From positions 248,001 to 312,000 of the forward strand of contig CANMND010000002.1 in the NCBI GenBank assembly GCA_947499155.1: a stretch of 64,000 nucleotides of DNA, written 5' to 3'. Shown here in pieces: positions 1-9,734 of the stretch; position 1 is the first letter of the stretch; each line of letters starts with the position of its first letter. The DNA comes from an uncultured Sphingomonadales bacterium. Its GTDB lineage: Bacteria; Pseudomonadota; Alphaproteobacteria; Sphingomonadales; Rhodothalassiaceae. The notes under the pieces are model-generated. The model was not told the DNA's origin, searched no databases, and saw nothing but the letters and a program-made list of their open reading frames with translations. The position numbers were made by a program, and so were the translations under genes.

Positions 1-51
1 ATTTAATGTCCTGGCCCCTATCTGGCCATGCTTTGGACAGGGAGTATTATC

Positions 52-1242
52 ATGACTAAAGCAGATCCCGTCGTCATCGTATCCATGGCGCGTACGCCAA
101 TGGGCGGATTTCAGGGTGACTTGTCACCGCTTTCAGCCTCAGACCTGGGCGCAGCCGCGATCCGTGCTGCTCTGGATCGGGGGTCTGTCTCTGCCGATGA
201 TATTGATGAAACCTTGATGGGTAATGTGCTATCGGCAGGGCAGGGGCAGGCTCCGGCACGACAGGCATCAATCAAGGCCGGTATCCCGAACAAGACAGGT
301 GCCGTTACACTCAACAAGATGTGCGGCTCCGGTATGAAGGCGATGATGGTGGGCCATGACAGCCTGTTGGCAGGGACCAACAAGATCGTCGTTGCGGGCG
401 GAATGGAGAGCATGTCCAATGCTCCTTATCTTTTGCCAAATGCCCGCAGTGGCATGCGCCTTGGTCATGGTGAAGTTAAAGACCATATGTTCCTTGATGG
501 CCTTGAAGACGCCTATGACAAGGGCCGACTGATGGGGACTTTTGCCGAAGATACGGCCCGGCACTATCAGTTTACGCGTGAGGCACAGGATTCATTTGCG
601 ATTGAAAGCCTGAAGCGGGCGCAAAAGGCTGGCGAAGATGGGTCATTTGCAGACGAAATTGTGCCGCTGACCATTAAAACCCGCAAGGGCGAGATCGAGA
701 TCAATACAGACGAACAGCCTGCAAAAGCGCGCTTTGACAAAATCCCGCAATTGCGTCCAGTTTTTGCAAAGGACGGCACAGTAACGGCTGCCAACTCGTC
801 ATCCATTTCAGATGGTGCAGCCGCCCTTGTTCTGATGCGCAGGTCTGAAGCGGAAAAACGTGGTCTTGGCATTCTGGCCGAAATCCGCGCCCATGCGACT
901 CACGCACATGAGCCGAACTGGTTTACCACAGCCCCCATAGGAGCGATGAAGTCGGTTCTGGAAAAATCCGGCTGGTCCAAAGATGATGTGGATATTTGGG
1001 AAGTGAACGAAGCGTTCGCTGTTGTCGCCATGGCGGCGATGCGGGACTTGGACCTCCCCCATGAAAAAACCAACGTCTATGGCGGGGCTTGCGCTTTGGG
1101 TCATCCCATTGGCGCATCAGGAGCGCGCATTATTGTGACCTTGATCAATGCTCTGCAAAAGCATAACGGCAAGCGTGGTGTCGCAAGCCTTTGTATTGGT
1201 GGGGGTGAAGCAACTGCCATGGCGATCGAGCTTGCTAGCTAA
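52..1242 (+). CDS. acetyl-CoA acetyltransferase (thiolase)
   Basis: ORF 28..1242; internal ATG at 52 likely start; thiolase motifs NKMCGSGMKA, GGMESMSNAPYLL, NVYGGACALGHPIGASGARI, CIGGGEATA. Confidence 0.93.
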   Translation: MTKADPVVIVSMARTPMGGFQGDLSPLSASDLGAAAIRAALDRGSVSADDIDETLMGNVLSAGQGQAPARQASIKAGIPNKTGAVTLNKMCGSGMKAMMVGHDSLLAGTNKIVVAGGMESMSNAPYLLPNARSGMRLGHGEVKDHMFLDGLEDAYDKGRLMGTFAEDTARHYQFTREAQDSFAIESLKRAQKAGEDGSFADEIVPLTIKTRKGEIEINTDEQPAKARFDKIPQLRPVFAKDGTVTAANSSSISDGAAALVLMRRSEAEKRGLGILAEIRAHATHAHEPNWFTTAPIGAMKSVLEKSGWSKDDVDIWEVNEAFAVVAMAAMRDLDLPHEKTNVYGGACALGHPIGASGARIIVTLINALQKHNGKRGVASLCIGGGEATAMAIELAS

Positions 1243-1262
1243 TCCGTCCAATCACTAATCGA

Positions 1263-1299
1263 AACGCCAGGAAGTCTCAGATTCCCTGGCGTTTTTTTA
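1263..1299 (+). terminator. Rho-independent terminator after the thiolase gene
   Basis: AACGCCAGG(1263-1271)...CCTGGCGTT(1285-1293) perfect stem followed by a T run. Confidence 0.85.
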
Positions 1300-1773
1300 T
1301 TCCGTCTTTTGTCCCAGGTTTTCCAGTTCCAGGTCTTCCAGCTTGGATAGCAGTCTGTTTAACGAGGCCTCTTCTTCGTCAGACAATCGGGTTTTTAATT
1401 GCGTTTCATAATCCAGCGCAAGCGGCATGATTTGACGGTAAATATCCTTACCCTTGTCGGAAAGGGCCAAAACCGACCGGCGCCTGTCTTCTTTTGAGAA
1501 ATGTCGTTCAAGCCTGTCTCGTTTTAAAAGACGTGATACAGCGCGACTAACGGCGACCTTGTCCATGGCCGTGCGCTCAGCAACCTCACTTGCTGACAAA
1601 TCTGGCTCATCACCCAGGACTGCCATAACCCGCCATTCCGGTATCGTCAGGTCAAAGCGTGTTGCATACATCTGTGCGATTGTGCGTGAGATACGGTTCG
1701 AAACTGTCGCCAGCCGATACGGCAGAAATCGGGGGAGTTGCAGGCGATCTGGTCCAATATCATGCACCTTCAT
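1297..1773 (-). CDS. MarR-family transcriptional regulator
   Basis: wHTH signature LTIPEWRVMAVLGDEPDLSASEVAERTAMDKVAVSRAVSRLLKRDRLERHFSKEDRRRSVLALSDKG. Confidence 0.9.
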   Translation of the reverse strand: MKVHDIGPDRLQLPRFLPYRLATVSNRISRTIAQMYATRFDLTIPEWRVMAVLGDEPDLSASEVAERTAMDKVAVSRAVSRLLKRDRLERHFSKEDRRRSVLALSDKGKDIYRQIMPLALDYETQLKTRLSDEEEASLNRLLSKLEDLELENLGQKTE

Positions 1774-1827
1774 ATCTCCTCATCAGGGTAATTACTCTTG
1801 TCATACTGCGTCAGAGTGCTTATTTTG

Positions 1828-1848
1828 GTTTCACATGAAACTGTTTCA
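1828..1848. promoter_or_regulatory. candidate operator (three half-sites) in the marR-hppD divergent intergenic region
   Basis: GTTTCA-CA-TGAAAC-T-GTTTCA: two overlapping perfect 6-bp inverted repeats. Confidence 0.6.
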
Positions 1849-1921
1849 ATCGTTCCGCGCCTGATTTTACACAGCCGCCTGTCGATTGCACCCCTGTACA
1901 GACTTGATGGAGTCGAAATTC

Positions 1922-3007
1922 ATGACTGAAACCTATTCAAACTCTCCAGAAAATCCGATGGGCACAGATGGATTTGAATTTGTCGAATATGCAGCTCCCG
2001 ATGCACAATTGCTGCGTGACCTGTTTGCAAAGCTCGGCTTTCCGGTGATAGGAACTCATAAAAGCCGGGATATCACATTGCATTCCCAAGGCGACATCAA
2101 GTTTTTAATCAACTCAGAAACCGAAGGCTTTGCAGCTGAGTTTGCAAAAAAGCATGGACCATGTGCCTGTTCCATGGGTTTTCGGGTAAAGGATGCCCAA
2201 GCCGGGCTTAAGCGCGCTGTGAGCCTTGATGCAAAAGAAGTGACAGCAAAAGACAAGATTATAGCAAAGCCTGCGATCGAAGGAATCGGTGGGTCACGGC
2301 TTTATCTGGTCGATGGCTATGGCGACCTTGCTGCATGGGAAGATGAATATAATATTGCCCCTGACGCAGAAGAGCGCATGAAAGCAAAAGGTGCAGGTCT
2401 GACCTATATCGACCATCTGACCCATAATGTGTATTGGGGAAATATGGATAAATGGCGCGACTTCTACGGTCGTCTGTTCAATTTCGGCCAGGTCCGCTAT
2501 TTTGATATTCAGGGTAAATTAACAGGTCTTGTCAGTCGTGCGCTGGCCAGTCCTTGCGGAAAAATCCGCATTCCTCTGAACGAATCCGAAGACGAGAAAA
2601 GCCAGATCAACGAATATCTCGAAGAATATCAGGGCGAGGGCATTCAGCATATCGCTCTTGGTACCGACGATATTTACAGCTCTGTCGACAAGCTGCGTGC
2701 CAATGGCGTGGACTTTCAGGACACTCCGGATACCTATTATGAAAAAGTGGACGAGCGTCTGCCCGGCCATGGCGAACCGGTTGGTGAAATGAAGAAGCGG
2801 TCCATTCTGGTTGATGGTGGCGAAGAGCAGGGCGGTGGACTGTTATTGCAGATCTTCACCAAAAACGTGATTGGCCCGATCTTTTATGAAATTATCCAGA
2901 GGAAGGGTAATGAGGGCTTTGGCGAAGGCAATTTCAAGGCGCTCTTTGAATCGATTGAAGAAGACCAGATCCGTCGCGGCTATCTGAAAACCGGAACTGA
3001 ATCCTGA
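1922..3007 (+). CDS. hppD: 4-hydroxyphenylpyruvate dioxygenase
   Basis: Two vicinal-oxygen-chelate halves; YIDHLTHNVYWGNMDKWRDFY, GIQHIALGTDDIY, GGGLLLQIFTKNVIGPIFYEIIQRKGNEGFGEGNFKALFESIE. Confidence 0.96.
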   Translation: MTETYSNSPENPMGTDGFEFVEYAAPDAQLLRDLFAKLGFPVIGTHKSRDITLHSQGDIKFLINSETEGFAAEFAKKHGPCACSMGFRVKDAQAGLKRAVSLDAKEVTAKDKIIAKPAIEGIGGSRLYLVDGYGDLAAWEDEYNIAPDAEERMKAKGAGLTYIDHLTHNVYWGNMDKWRDFYGRLFNFGQVRYFDIQGKLTGLVSRALASPCGKIRIPLNESEDEKSQINEYLEEYQGEGIQHIALGTDDIYSSVDKLRANGVDFQDTPDTYYEKVDERLPGHGEPVGEMKKRSILVDGGEEQGGGLLLQIFTKNVIGPIFYEIIQRKGNEGFGEGNFKALFESIEEDQIRRGYLKTGTES

Positions 3008-3048
3008 TAGACTTGAGAACCGTGTGACTTTCTGACAGGAGAAAAGGG

Positions 3049-4200
3049 ATGCGCAAATGGATCAGCTTCCCGCGTGTAGAGGGCGATGCGACACGCCAGG
3101 CTCATGCGGACTTTCCTGATGGAGCCTATGAGCGGGAAATGGGGAAAGAAGGGTTTTTTGGACCCGCTGCCCATTTCTACCATCGCCATCCGCCCACTGA
3201 CTGGGTGGGATTTGAAGGCCCGCTAAAACCCCGGGCTTTTGACAGCAATCGCTTCAAGGATTATGGCGACAGTCCCTGGGACGCCAAAACCCTGCTGAAG
3301 AACAGTCACACGGCCATCAGGTTCTGGGCCACGTCTGATGCTATGGATCATTTGGTGCGCAATGGCGACGGGGATGATTTGCTGTTCATCCATGAAGGCG
3401 AGGGGACGCTTTTTTGTGATTTTGGCGCGCTGACGTACTCGGAAGGGGATTATATCCTGCTGCCCCGTGGCACAATGTGGCGGATCGAGCCGCTAAGCCA
3501 TACCCGCATGATGATGACGGAAGCGACCAATTCCAGCTATCAGCTCCCCGAAAAGGGGCTGGTGGGCCCCCATGCTATTTTTGATCCCGGCATTCTGGAA
3601 TCTCCAAAGTTGAATGACGCCTTTCGTGCCCAACAAAATGCCCATGAAACATGGCGGGTGCTGGTCAAGCGCCGGGACGCGCTGACGACGATCACTTTCC
3701 CCTTCAATCCATTGGATGCGATGGGCTGGAAAGGGGACCTGATGCCGGTCAGACTTAACTGGCGTGATATCCGCCCGCTGATGAGCCACCGGTATCATCT
3801 GCCGCCAAGCGCACACACTACCTTTGTCGCACATCGCTTTGTGGTCTGCACATTTGTCCCAAGGCCGATCGAAAGCGACCCCGGTGCTCTCAAGGTCCCA
3901 TTTTATCACAGCAATGATGATTTTGATGAATTCATCTTCTACCACAGGGGTGAGTTTTTCAGCCGGGACAATATCGAGCCTGGAATGACAACGCTCCATC
4001 CGTGCGGGTTCATTCATGGACCTCATCCGAAAGCATTCAAGGTCGGCAAAAAAGCTGCCCGCAAGGAAACGGATGAAGTAGCGGTCATGATCGATGCCCG
4101 TGATCCGCTTGACGTGACAAAGGATGCGGAATCTGTTGAATGGGGTGACTATTATCTGAGCTGGGGCGGTGACAGTCGCCAGCGCGATGCAGCCGAATAA
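3049..4200 (+). CDS. hmgA: homogentisate 1,2-dioxygenase
   Basis: Homology by reading: HFYHRHPPTDWVGFEGPLKPRAFD, DFDEFIFYHRGEFFSRDNIEPGMTTLHPCGFIHGPHP; located between hppD and fah. Confidence 0.93.
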   Translation: MRKWISFPRVEGDATRQAHADFPDGAYEREMGKEGFFGPAAHFYHRHPPTDWVGFEGPLKPRAFDSNRFKDYGDSPWDAKTLLKNSHTAIRFWATSDAMDHLVRNGDGDDLLFIHEGEGTLFCDFGALTYSEGDYILLPRGTMWRIEPLSHTRMMMTEATNSSYQLPEKGLVGPHAIFDPGILESPKLNDAFRAQQNAHETWRVLVKRRDALTTITFPFNPLDAMGWKGDLMPVRLNWRDIRPLMSHRYHLPPSAHTTFVAHRFVVCTFVPRPIESDPGALKVPFYHSNDDFDEFIFYHRGEFFSRDNIEPGMTTLHPCGFIHGPHPKAFKVGKKAARKETDEVAVMIDARDPLDVTKDAESVEWGDYYLSWGGDSRQRDAAE

Positions 4201-4236
4201 AAATCTGAAAAGAAGTAATTATATATAGGAGTTGGA

Positions 4237-5250
4237 ATGAGACTGGCATCTCTCAACCAGGGGCGTGACGGCATGCTTGTTGTCGTGAGCCAAGACCATA
4301 AGACCATGGCACTCGCTGGTCATATTGCACCGACATTGCAAGCGGCCCTTGATGATTGGGAACGTATATCTCCCCGGCTGGAGACCCTGTCACAGCAACT
4401 GGATGCAGGCAGTGTCCAAGCTTATCCGTTTGATGAAGCCGCTTGTGCATCACCGCTGCCACGCGCTTATCAGTGGGCCGATGGATCGGCCTATGTCAAT
4501 CATGTGGAACTGGTGAGGAAAGCACGTGGAGCTGAAATCCCCGCAAGCTTCTGGGAAGATCCCTTGATGTATCAAGGAGGTTCCGACAGTTTTCTGGGTC
4601 CGCGTCAGGACATTGAAATGGCCGATGACGCTTGGGGAATCGACTTTGAGGCGGAAGTCGCCATTGTGACGGGCGATGTACCCATGGGTGTAAGCGTCGA
4701 TGAGGCGGGCAGCTATATCCGTCTGATTATGCTGGTCAATGATGTGTCCTTGCGTAATCTGATCCCGGCAGAACTGGGTAAGGGTTTTGGTTTTTTACAG
4801 TCCAAGCCATCGTCTGCCTTTTCTCCGCTGGCGCTGACGCCCGATGAATTGGGAGACGCATGGCGTGATGGAAAGGTGCACTTGCCACTGTTGTCTTTTT
4901 TGAACAATAGCCCCTTTGGCAAGCCTGATGCAGGCGTGGACATGACCTTCAATTTCCCGAAACTGATCGCCCATGCGGCGAAATCCCGGCCACTGGTCGC
5001 AGGGACAATTATCGGATCGGGCACTGTCTCAAACAAGCTGGACGACGGTCCCGGCAAGCCCATTGCGGATGGTGGTGTGGGTTATAGCTGCATTGCCGAA
5101 TTACGGATGATTGAAAAAATCCAGACCGGTGAGATGATAACTCCCTTCATGACCTTTGGCGATAATATTCGCATCGAAATGATTGATGACAAAGGCTTAA
5201 ATCTGTTTGGGACTATAGCGCAGACAGTTCGAAACTATCAGGGTTCTTGA
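4237..5250 (+). CDS. fumarylacetoacetate hydrolase family protein (fumarylacetoacetase)
   Basis: WGIDFEAEVAIVTGDVPMG, GTIIGSGTVSN; operon context. Confidence 0.92.
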   Translation: MRLASLNQGRDGMLVVVSQDHKTMALAGHIAPTLQAALDDWERISPRLETLSQQLDAGSVQAYPFDEAACASPLPRAYQWADGSAYVNHVELVRKARGAEIPASFWEDPLMYQGGSDSFLGPRQDIEMADDAWGIDFEAEVAIVTGDVPMGVSVDEAGSYIRLIMLVNDVSLRNLIPAELGKGFGFLQSKPSSAFSPLALTPDELGDAWRDGKVHLPLLSFLNNSPFGKPDAGVDMTFNFPKLIAHAAKSRPLVAGTIIGSGTVSNKLDDGPGKPIADGGVGYSCIAELRMIEKIQTGEMITPFMTFGDNIRIEMIDDKGLNLFGTIAQTVRNYQGS

Positions 5251-5328
5251 CGTAGGCGTGTTCAAGCGCGACATGTATGCCGGAGGTCCCCGATTGGCGG
5301 TTGACGTTTCCATCAAAGGAGATGGGCC

Positions 5329-6204
5329 ATGAAGATAATGACAAGACTGGGTCGCGAGGTCGAGGTGAATGAGGATTACACCATCGACCAGAATTGGACG
5401 CAATATACTGCGGACGAACATGATCGCTGGGACCGTCTTTATGCCCGACAAAGGGAAATCCTCAAGGGCCGCGCCTGTCAGGAATTTATGGATGGTCTTG
5501 ATGCTTTGTCACTTTCAGACGGCGGCATTCCCCGCTTTGATGAATTGTCTGAAAAGCTGATGGCCCGGACGGGGTGGGAAATCGTAGCTGTGCCTGATCT
5601 GGTGCCGGACGAGGTGTTCTTTGACCATCTCGCCAACAGGCGATTCCCTGCGGGTAACTTCATTCGTGATGAAAGCCAATTCAATTATATTCAGGAACCG
5701 GACGTTTTCCACGATGTCTTTGGCCATGTTCCCATGCTGGTTCACCCGATATTTGCCGATTATATGGAAGCATATGGCAAGGGCGGGCTCGCAGCTGCCG
5801 GTAAGGGCGTTCTTCCCAATCTTGCCCGGCTTTACTGGTACACGGTGGAATTTGGGCTGGTCAAAACCAAGGACGGCATGCGTCTTTATGGGGCGGGCAT
5901 TGTCTCAAGCCCTGCTGAATCCATCTTCGCCCTTGAAAATCCGTCACCCAATCGTATCCACTTCGATCTGGAACGGGTGATGTGCACCAAATATCGGATT
6001 GACGACTATCAGCAGACCTATTTCGTGATCGACAGCTTTGATGAACTTTTGGATGTGACCTACCAGCCCTTCGGGCCGGTCTATGAACGAGTGAATGGCA
6101 AGCCACCTATAGCGGTTGATACTATTCTGAACGGCGATAAGGTTCATCACCGCGGGACTCAGAGTTACGTCATGGAAAAGAAAGAGGCACAGGCGACCAG
6201 ATGA
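5329..6204 (+). CDS. phhA: phenylalanine 4-monooxygenase
   Basis: QEPDVFHDVFGHVPMLVHPIFADYM, YWYTVEFGLVKTKDGMRLYGAGIVSSPAES. Confidence 0.95.
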   Translation: MKIMTRLGREVEVNEDYTIDQNWTQYTADEHDRWDRLYARQREILKGRACQEFMDGLDALSLSDGGIPRFDELSEKLMARTGWEIVAVPDLVPDEVFFDHLANRRFPAGNFIRDESQFNYIQEPDVFHDVFGHVPMLVHPIFADYMEAYGKGGLAAAGKGVLPNLARLYWYTVEFGLVKTKDGMRLYGAGIVSSPAESIFALENPSPNRIHFDLERVMCTKYRIDDYQQTYFVIDSFDELLDVTYQPFGPVYERVNGKPPIAVDTILNGDKVHHRGTQSYVMEKKEAQATR

Positions 6205-6256
6205 AAGCTGCAGGCGCCTGTCTTTTTCACCTGAATCGGATTTTTGGAATCAGACC

Positions 6257-7138
6257 ATGACCATAAGCAGCATGACCGGCTTTGCGCGGGCGACAGGACA
6301 CTGCGTCGGCTTTCATGCCAGTATGGAAATCAAAAGCGTGAATGGCCGTGGTCTGGATATCCGTGTTCGGGTACCTTCCATGCTGGACGGCTTTGATCTC
6401 ACACTCAAAAAACAGATTGGCAAAATCCTTCATCGCGGCAGCGTCTCAATGAATCTGTCTTTGGTGTCGGAAAAAGGTGAGGACAGTCTTCAGATTAATG
6501 AAGACAGGCTAAGCCAACTTGTTTCCCTCAGCACCCGCATGCATCGCACAACCGGGCTTGTATCGCAGCTCGATGGCCTGCTGGCCTTGCCCGGTGTTGT
6601 TGGTCCAGGGCAGGCTGATCTGGATGAAAACAGCCGAACTGCTCTTGAGGAGGAACTTCTGGAATTGGCAGACAAGGCATTGAAAGAGCTGGTTGAAAGT
6701 CGATCCCGTGAAGGAGGCAGCCTCCAACTTCTTCTTGAAGGGCAGATTGACGAGATCGAAGGGCTCACACTGCAAGCGGAACAAAGTGCGGATGCTGATA
6801 TCTCTGCAATACGTGACAGGTTGAAGACGCGCATTGCGTCCTTGCTGGATCAAAACGGTCTTGATCCTGATCGTATGGAACAGGAACTGGCGCTTTTGAC
6901 ATTGCGACATGATGTACGGGAAGAACTGGATCGTTTGGTTGCCCATGTAAAAGAAGCGAGAGTCTTGCTGAATGCCGATGGACCAAAAGGGCGCAAGCTT
7001 GATTTTCTGGCGCAGGAATTCAATCGTGAGGCCAATACCCTGAGCTCAAAGTCTGCCGGAACGGGACTTACCCGCATCGGATTGGACTTAAAGGCCGTTA
7101 TCGATCAACTCCGTGAACAGGTTCAAAATGTGGAGTAG
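6257..7138 (+). CDS. YicC family endoribonuclease-like protein
   Basis: MTISSMTGFARATG start and RKLDFLAQEFNREANTLSSKS...AVIDQLREQVQNVE C-terminus are diagnostic; upstream of gmk. Confidence 0.95.
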   Translation: MTISSMTGFARATGHCVGFHASMEIKSVNGRGLDIRVRVPSMLDGFDLTLKKQIGKILHRGSVSMNLSLVSEKGEDSLQINEDRLSQLVSLSTRMHRTTGLVSQLDGLLALPGVVGPGQADLDENSRTALEEELLELADKALKELVESRSREGGSLQLLLEGQIDEIEGLTLQAEQSADADISAIRDRLKTRIASLLDQNGLDPDRMEQELALLTLRHDVREELDRLVAHVKEARVLLNADGPKGRKLDFLAQEFNREANTLSSKSAGTGLTRIGLDLKAVIDQLREQVQNVE

Positions 7139-7259
7139 GGCACCAGCCCCTTCATGTTTTCAGTTTCGTTTCAGGTCCGAACGGACAGGAAAAACCATAC
7201 ATTTCAGGCCAGAACAGGTATAAGGCGGACGCCTGATTGGTGGAAACTGGAGTGAAACT

Positions 7260-7898
7260 GTGACAGCGACTGCGACAAGACCGGGACTTCTTATCATTAT
7301 TTCATCCCCATCAGGGGCGGGTAAATCCACCCTGTGCAGCCATCTGCGCCGCGAGGAAGGGGATCGCATCTGGACGTCGGTGTCCGCAACCACACGCCCG
7401 CGCAGGAAAAGCGAGGTCGATGGCCAAGACTACATGTTTGTTACGCAGGAGAAGTTCCAGCGCATGGCCCAGGGAGGCGAGTTTCTGGAGCACGCCGAGG
7501 TGTTTTCCCATTTTTACGGCTCACCAGGCGAACCTGTAAAAGAAAAGCTCGAACAAGGCATTGATGTGCTGTTTGATATCGATTGGCAGGGTGCAGAGCA
7601 GATCCGTGCCAATGTAAAAGATACGCGGGTGGTCTCTATTTTCATTTTGCCTCCCTCTCTGGAGGCGCTGGAAGAACGGCTTCGTCATCGCGCACAAGAT
7701 AGTGACGAGACTGTTCGTTACCGTATGAGCAGGGCCAAGCAGGAAATCTCCCATTGGGAAGACTATGACTATGTCCTGATAAACAACGACCTTGATACCT
7801 GCTTTCGTAGCTTGCAAGCAGTGGTCGAAGCGGAGCGGATTCGTGCAGATAAAGAAGCATCCGTGCGGGATTTGGCTGAAAATTTGTTGATGGATTGA
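7260..7898 (+). CDS. gmk: guanylate kinase
   Basis: SSPSGAGKSTLCSHL, SVSATTRPRRKSEVDGQDYMFV, YGSPGEPVKEKLEQGIDVLFDIDWQGAEQI. Confidence 0.97.
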   Translation: MTATATRPGLLIIISSPSGAGKSTLCSHLRREEGDRIWTSVSATTRPRRKSEVDGQDYMFVTQEKFQRMAQGGEFLEHAEVFSHFYGSPGEPVKEKLEQGIDVLFDIDWQGAEQIRANVKDTRVVSIFILPPSLEALEERLRHRAQDSDETVRYRMSRAKQEISHWEDYDYVLINNDLDTCFRSLQAVVEAERIRADKEASVRDLAENLLMD

Positions 7899-7901
7899 TT
7901 T

Positions 7902-9710
7902 ATGTCAGTCCCTTTGTTGAGTTTAAGCGAAATTCGTCTCAATCTTGGGGCGACAGTATTGTTTTCCGGCCTGGACCTGTCCGTATCCATGGGCGAGCGT
8001 TTATGCCTTTTGGGGCGCAATGGGTCGGGCAAATCCACCTTGTTGAAGGTGATCGCAGGCCTCGTTGAGGCTGATGGCGGTGAACGCTTCGTTCAGCCGG
8101 GAGTACATATCGCTTATCTGCCACAGGAGCCTGATTTTGGCAGATATGATAGGTTGAAAGACTATGTTGCTTCAGGCCTTGGCATTGATGAAGAAGATGC
8201 CCTTCATAAGGTAGAGGCTGCACTGGCTGAACTGAATCTGTTGCCCGACGGGAACCCAAAGCATCTTTCCGGTGGAGAATTGCGCAAGGCTGCAATTGCA
8301 AGGGCCTTTGTGGCTGAACCGGATCTGCTCTTGCTGGACGAGCCGACAAACCATCTGGATATTGCGACAATCTTGTGGCTGGAGCAAAAGCTTGCAGCTT
8401 ATCGGGGGGCTGTCATCCTTATCAGCCATGACCGGGCTTTTTTGACCAGGCTTGCCAGTGCCTGCCTGTGGCTAGATCGTGGTGTCGTGCGGAGACTTGA
8501 CCGTGGGTTTGAGGCATTTCCCGACTGGATGGCGTCTGAATTGGCCCGAGAGGCTGAAGAAACGGCAAAGCTCGACAAGCTCATCGCCGAAGAGACCCGC
8601 TGGTCCCATGCTGGTATCACGGCACGGCGGACCCGCAATGAAGGCCGCATGCGCCGGCTGGCTGCCCTTAGGAAGGAAAGAAGCCAGCGTATAGCGCATC
8701 AGGGCACAGCAGCGCTTGCCCTCGCCGAAGGACGCACATCCGGCAAGTTGGTGATTGAAGCCGAAAACGTCAAAAAGTCTTTTGGTGATAGGGTCATTAT
8801 CGAAGACTTTTCCACCCGGATCATCAGGGGGGACCGCATCGGTATTATCGGTCCCAATGGTGCTGGGAAAACCACCTTGTTGAATATTCTCACGGGGCAG
8901 CTACAGCCGGATCAGGGCAGTATCAGGTTGGGTACGAATCTTGAGAAGCTGGTGATTGAGCAAAAACGCGACAGTCTCGACCCCGATACCAGCTTGTGGG
9001 AGACATTGACTGGCGGCAGCGCTGATCAGGTCATGGTCCGAGGGCAGCCCAAGCACATCATCGCCTATTTGAAAGACTTCCTGTTTTCACCGGCCCAGGC
9101 CCGCAGTCCGGTCCGTGCGCTCTCAGGTGGTGAGAAAAACCGGCTTATGCTGGCCAAGGCGCTGACCAAGCCATCCAATTTGCTGATCCTTGATGAGCCC
9201 ACCAATGACCTTGATATGGAGACCCTGGACCTGTTGCAGGAGATATTGGCGGAATATGAAGGAACTGTCCTTCTCGTCAGCCATGACCGGGACTTCATCG
9301 ATAGACTTGTCACCTCAACCATTGTCATGGAAGGTGATGGATCGGTCGTGGAATATGCAGGTGGCTATTCGGACTATCTGGCTCAGAAACCTAGAACGGA
9401 AAAAGATCGCCCAGAACCACGTCCTGATCGAAAGAAGGCAACTTCATCGGAGAAGCCAAAACCACAACGGGCGACACGCCTAAGCTTTAAGGACAAGCAT
9501 GCCCTTGAAACACTGCCCAAGGAAATAAGTGCACTTGAACGCGAAGCGGCGCTGCTTGAACAGGCAGTCGCAGACCCCGATGCCTATCAACGGGATCCAA
9601 ATAAGTTTACTCTGGCCACTGAGCGACTGTCAGCATGCCGCAGCCTGATTGCTGAAAAAGAAGAGCAGTGGCTGGAACTGGAACTCATGAGAGAGAGTTT
9701 GGAAGGTTGA
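7902..9710 (+). CDS. ABC-F family ATP-binding protein (Uup-like)
   Basis: Two ABC ATPase domains (GRNGSGKSTLLK, GPNGAGKTTLLN), LSGGE signatures, ABC-F linker, C-terminal coiled coil. Confidence 0.95.
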   Translation: MSVPLLSLSEIRLNLGATVLFSGLDLSVSMGERLCLLGRNGSGKSTLLKVIAGLVEADGGERFVQPGVHIAYLPQEPDFGRYDRLKDYVASGLGIDEEDALHKVEAALAELNLLPDGNPKHLSGGELRKAAIARAFVAEPDLLLLDEPTNHLDIATILWLEQKLAAYRGAVILISHDRAFLTRLASACLWLDRGVVRRLDRGFEAFPDWMASELAREAEETAKLDKLIAEETRWSHAGITARRTRNEGRMRRLAALRKERSQRIAHQGTAALALAEGRTSGKLVIEAENVKKSFGDRVIIEDFSTRIIRGDRIGIIGPNGAGKTTLLNILTGQLQPDQGSIRLGTNLEKLVIEQKRDSLDPDTSLWETLTGGSADQVMVRGQPKHIIAYLKDFLFSPAQARSPVRALSGGEKNRLMLAKALTKPSNLLILDEPTNDLDMETLDLLQEILAEYEGTVLLVSHDRDFIDRLVTSTIVMEGDGSVVEYAGGYSDYLAQKPRTEKDRPEPRPDRKKATSSEKPKPQRATRLSFKDKHALETLPKEISALEREAALLEQAVADPDAYQRDPNKFTLATERLSACRSLIAEKEEQWLELELMRESLEG

Positions 9711-9734
9711 ATGACTGAAACAGACAGAGGGAAT

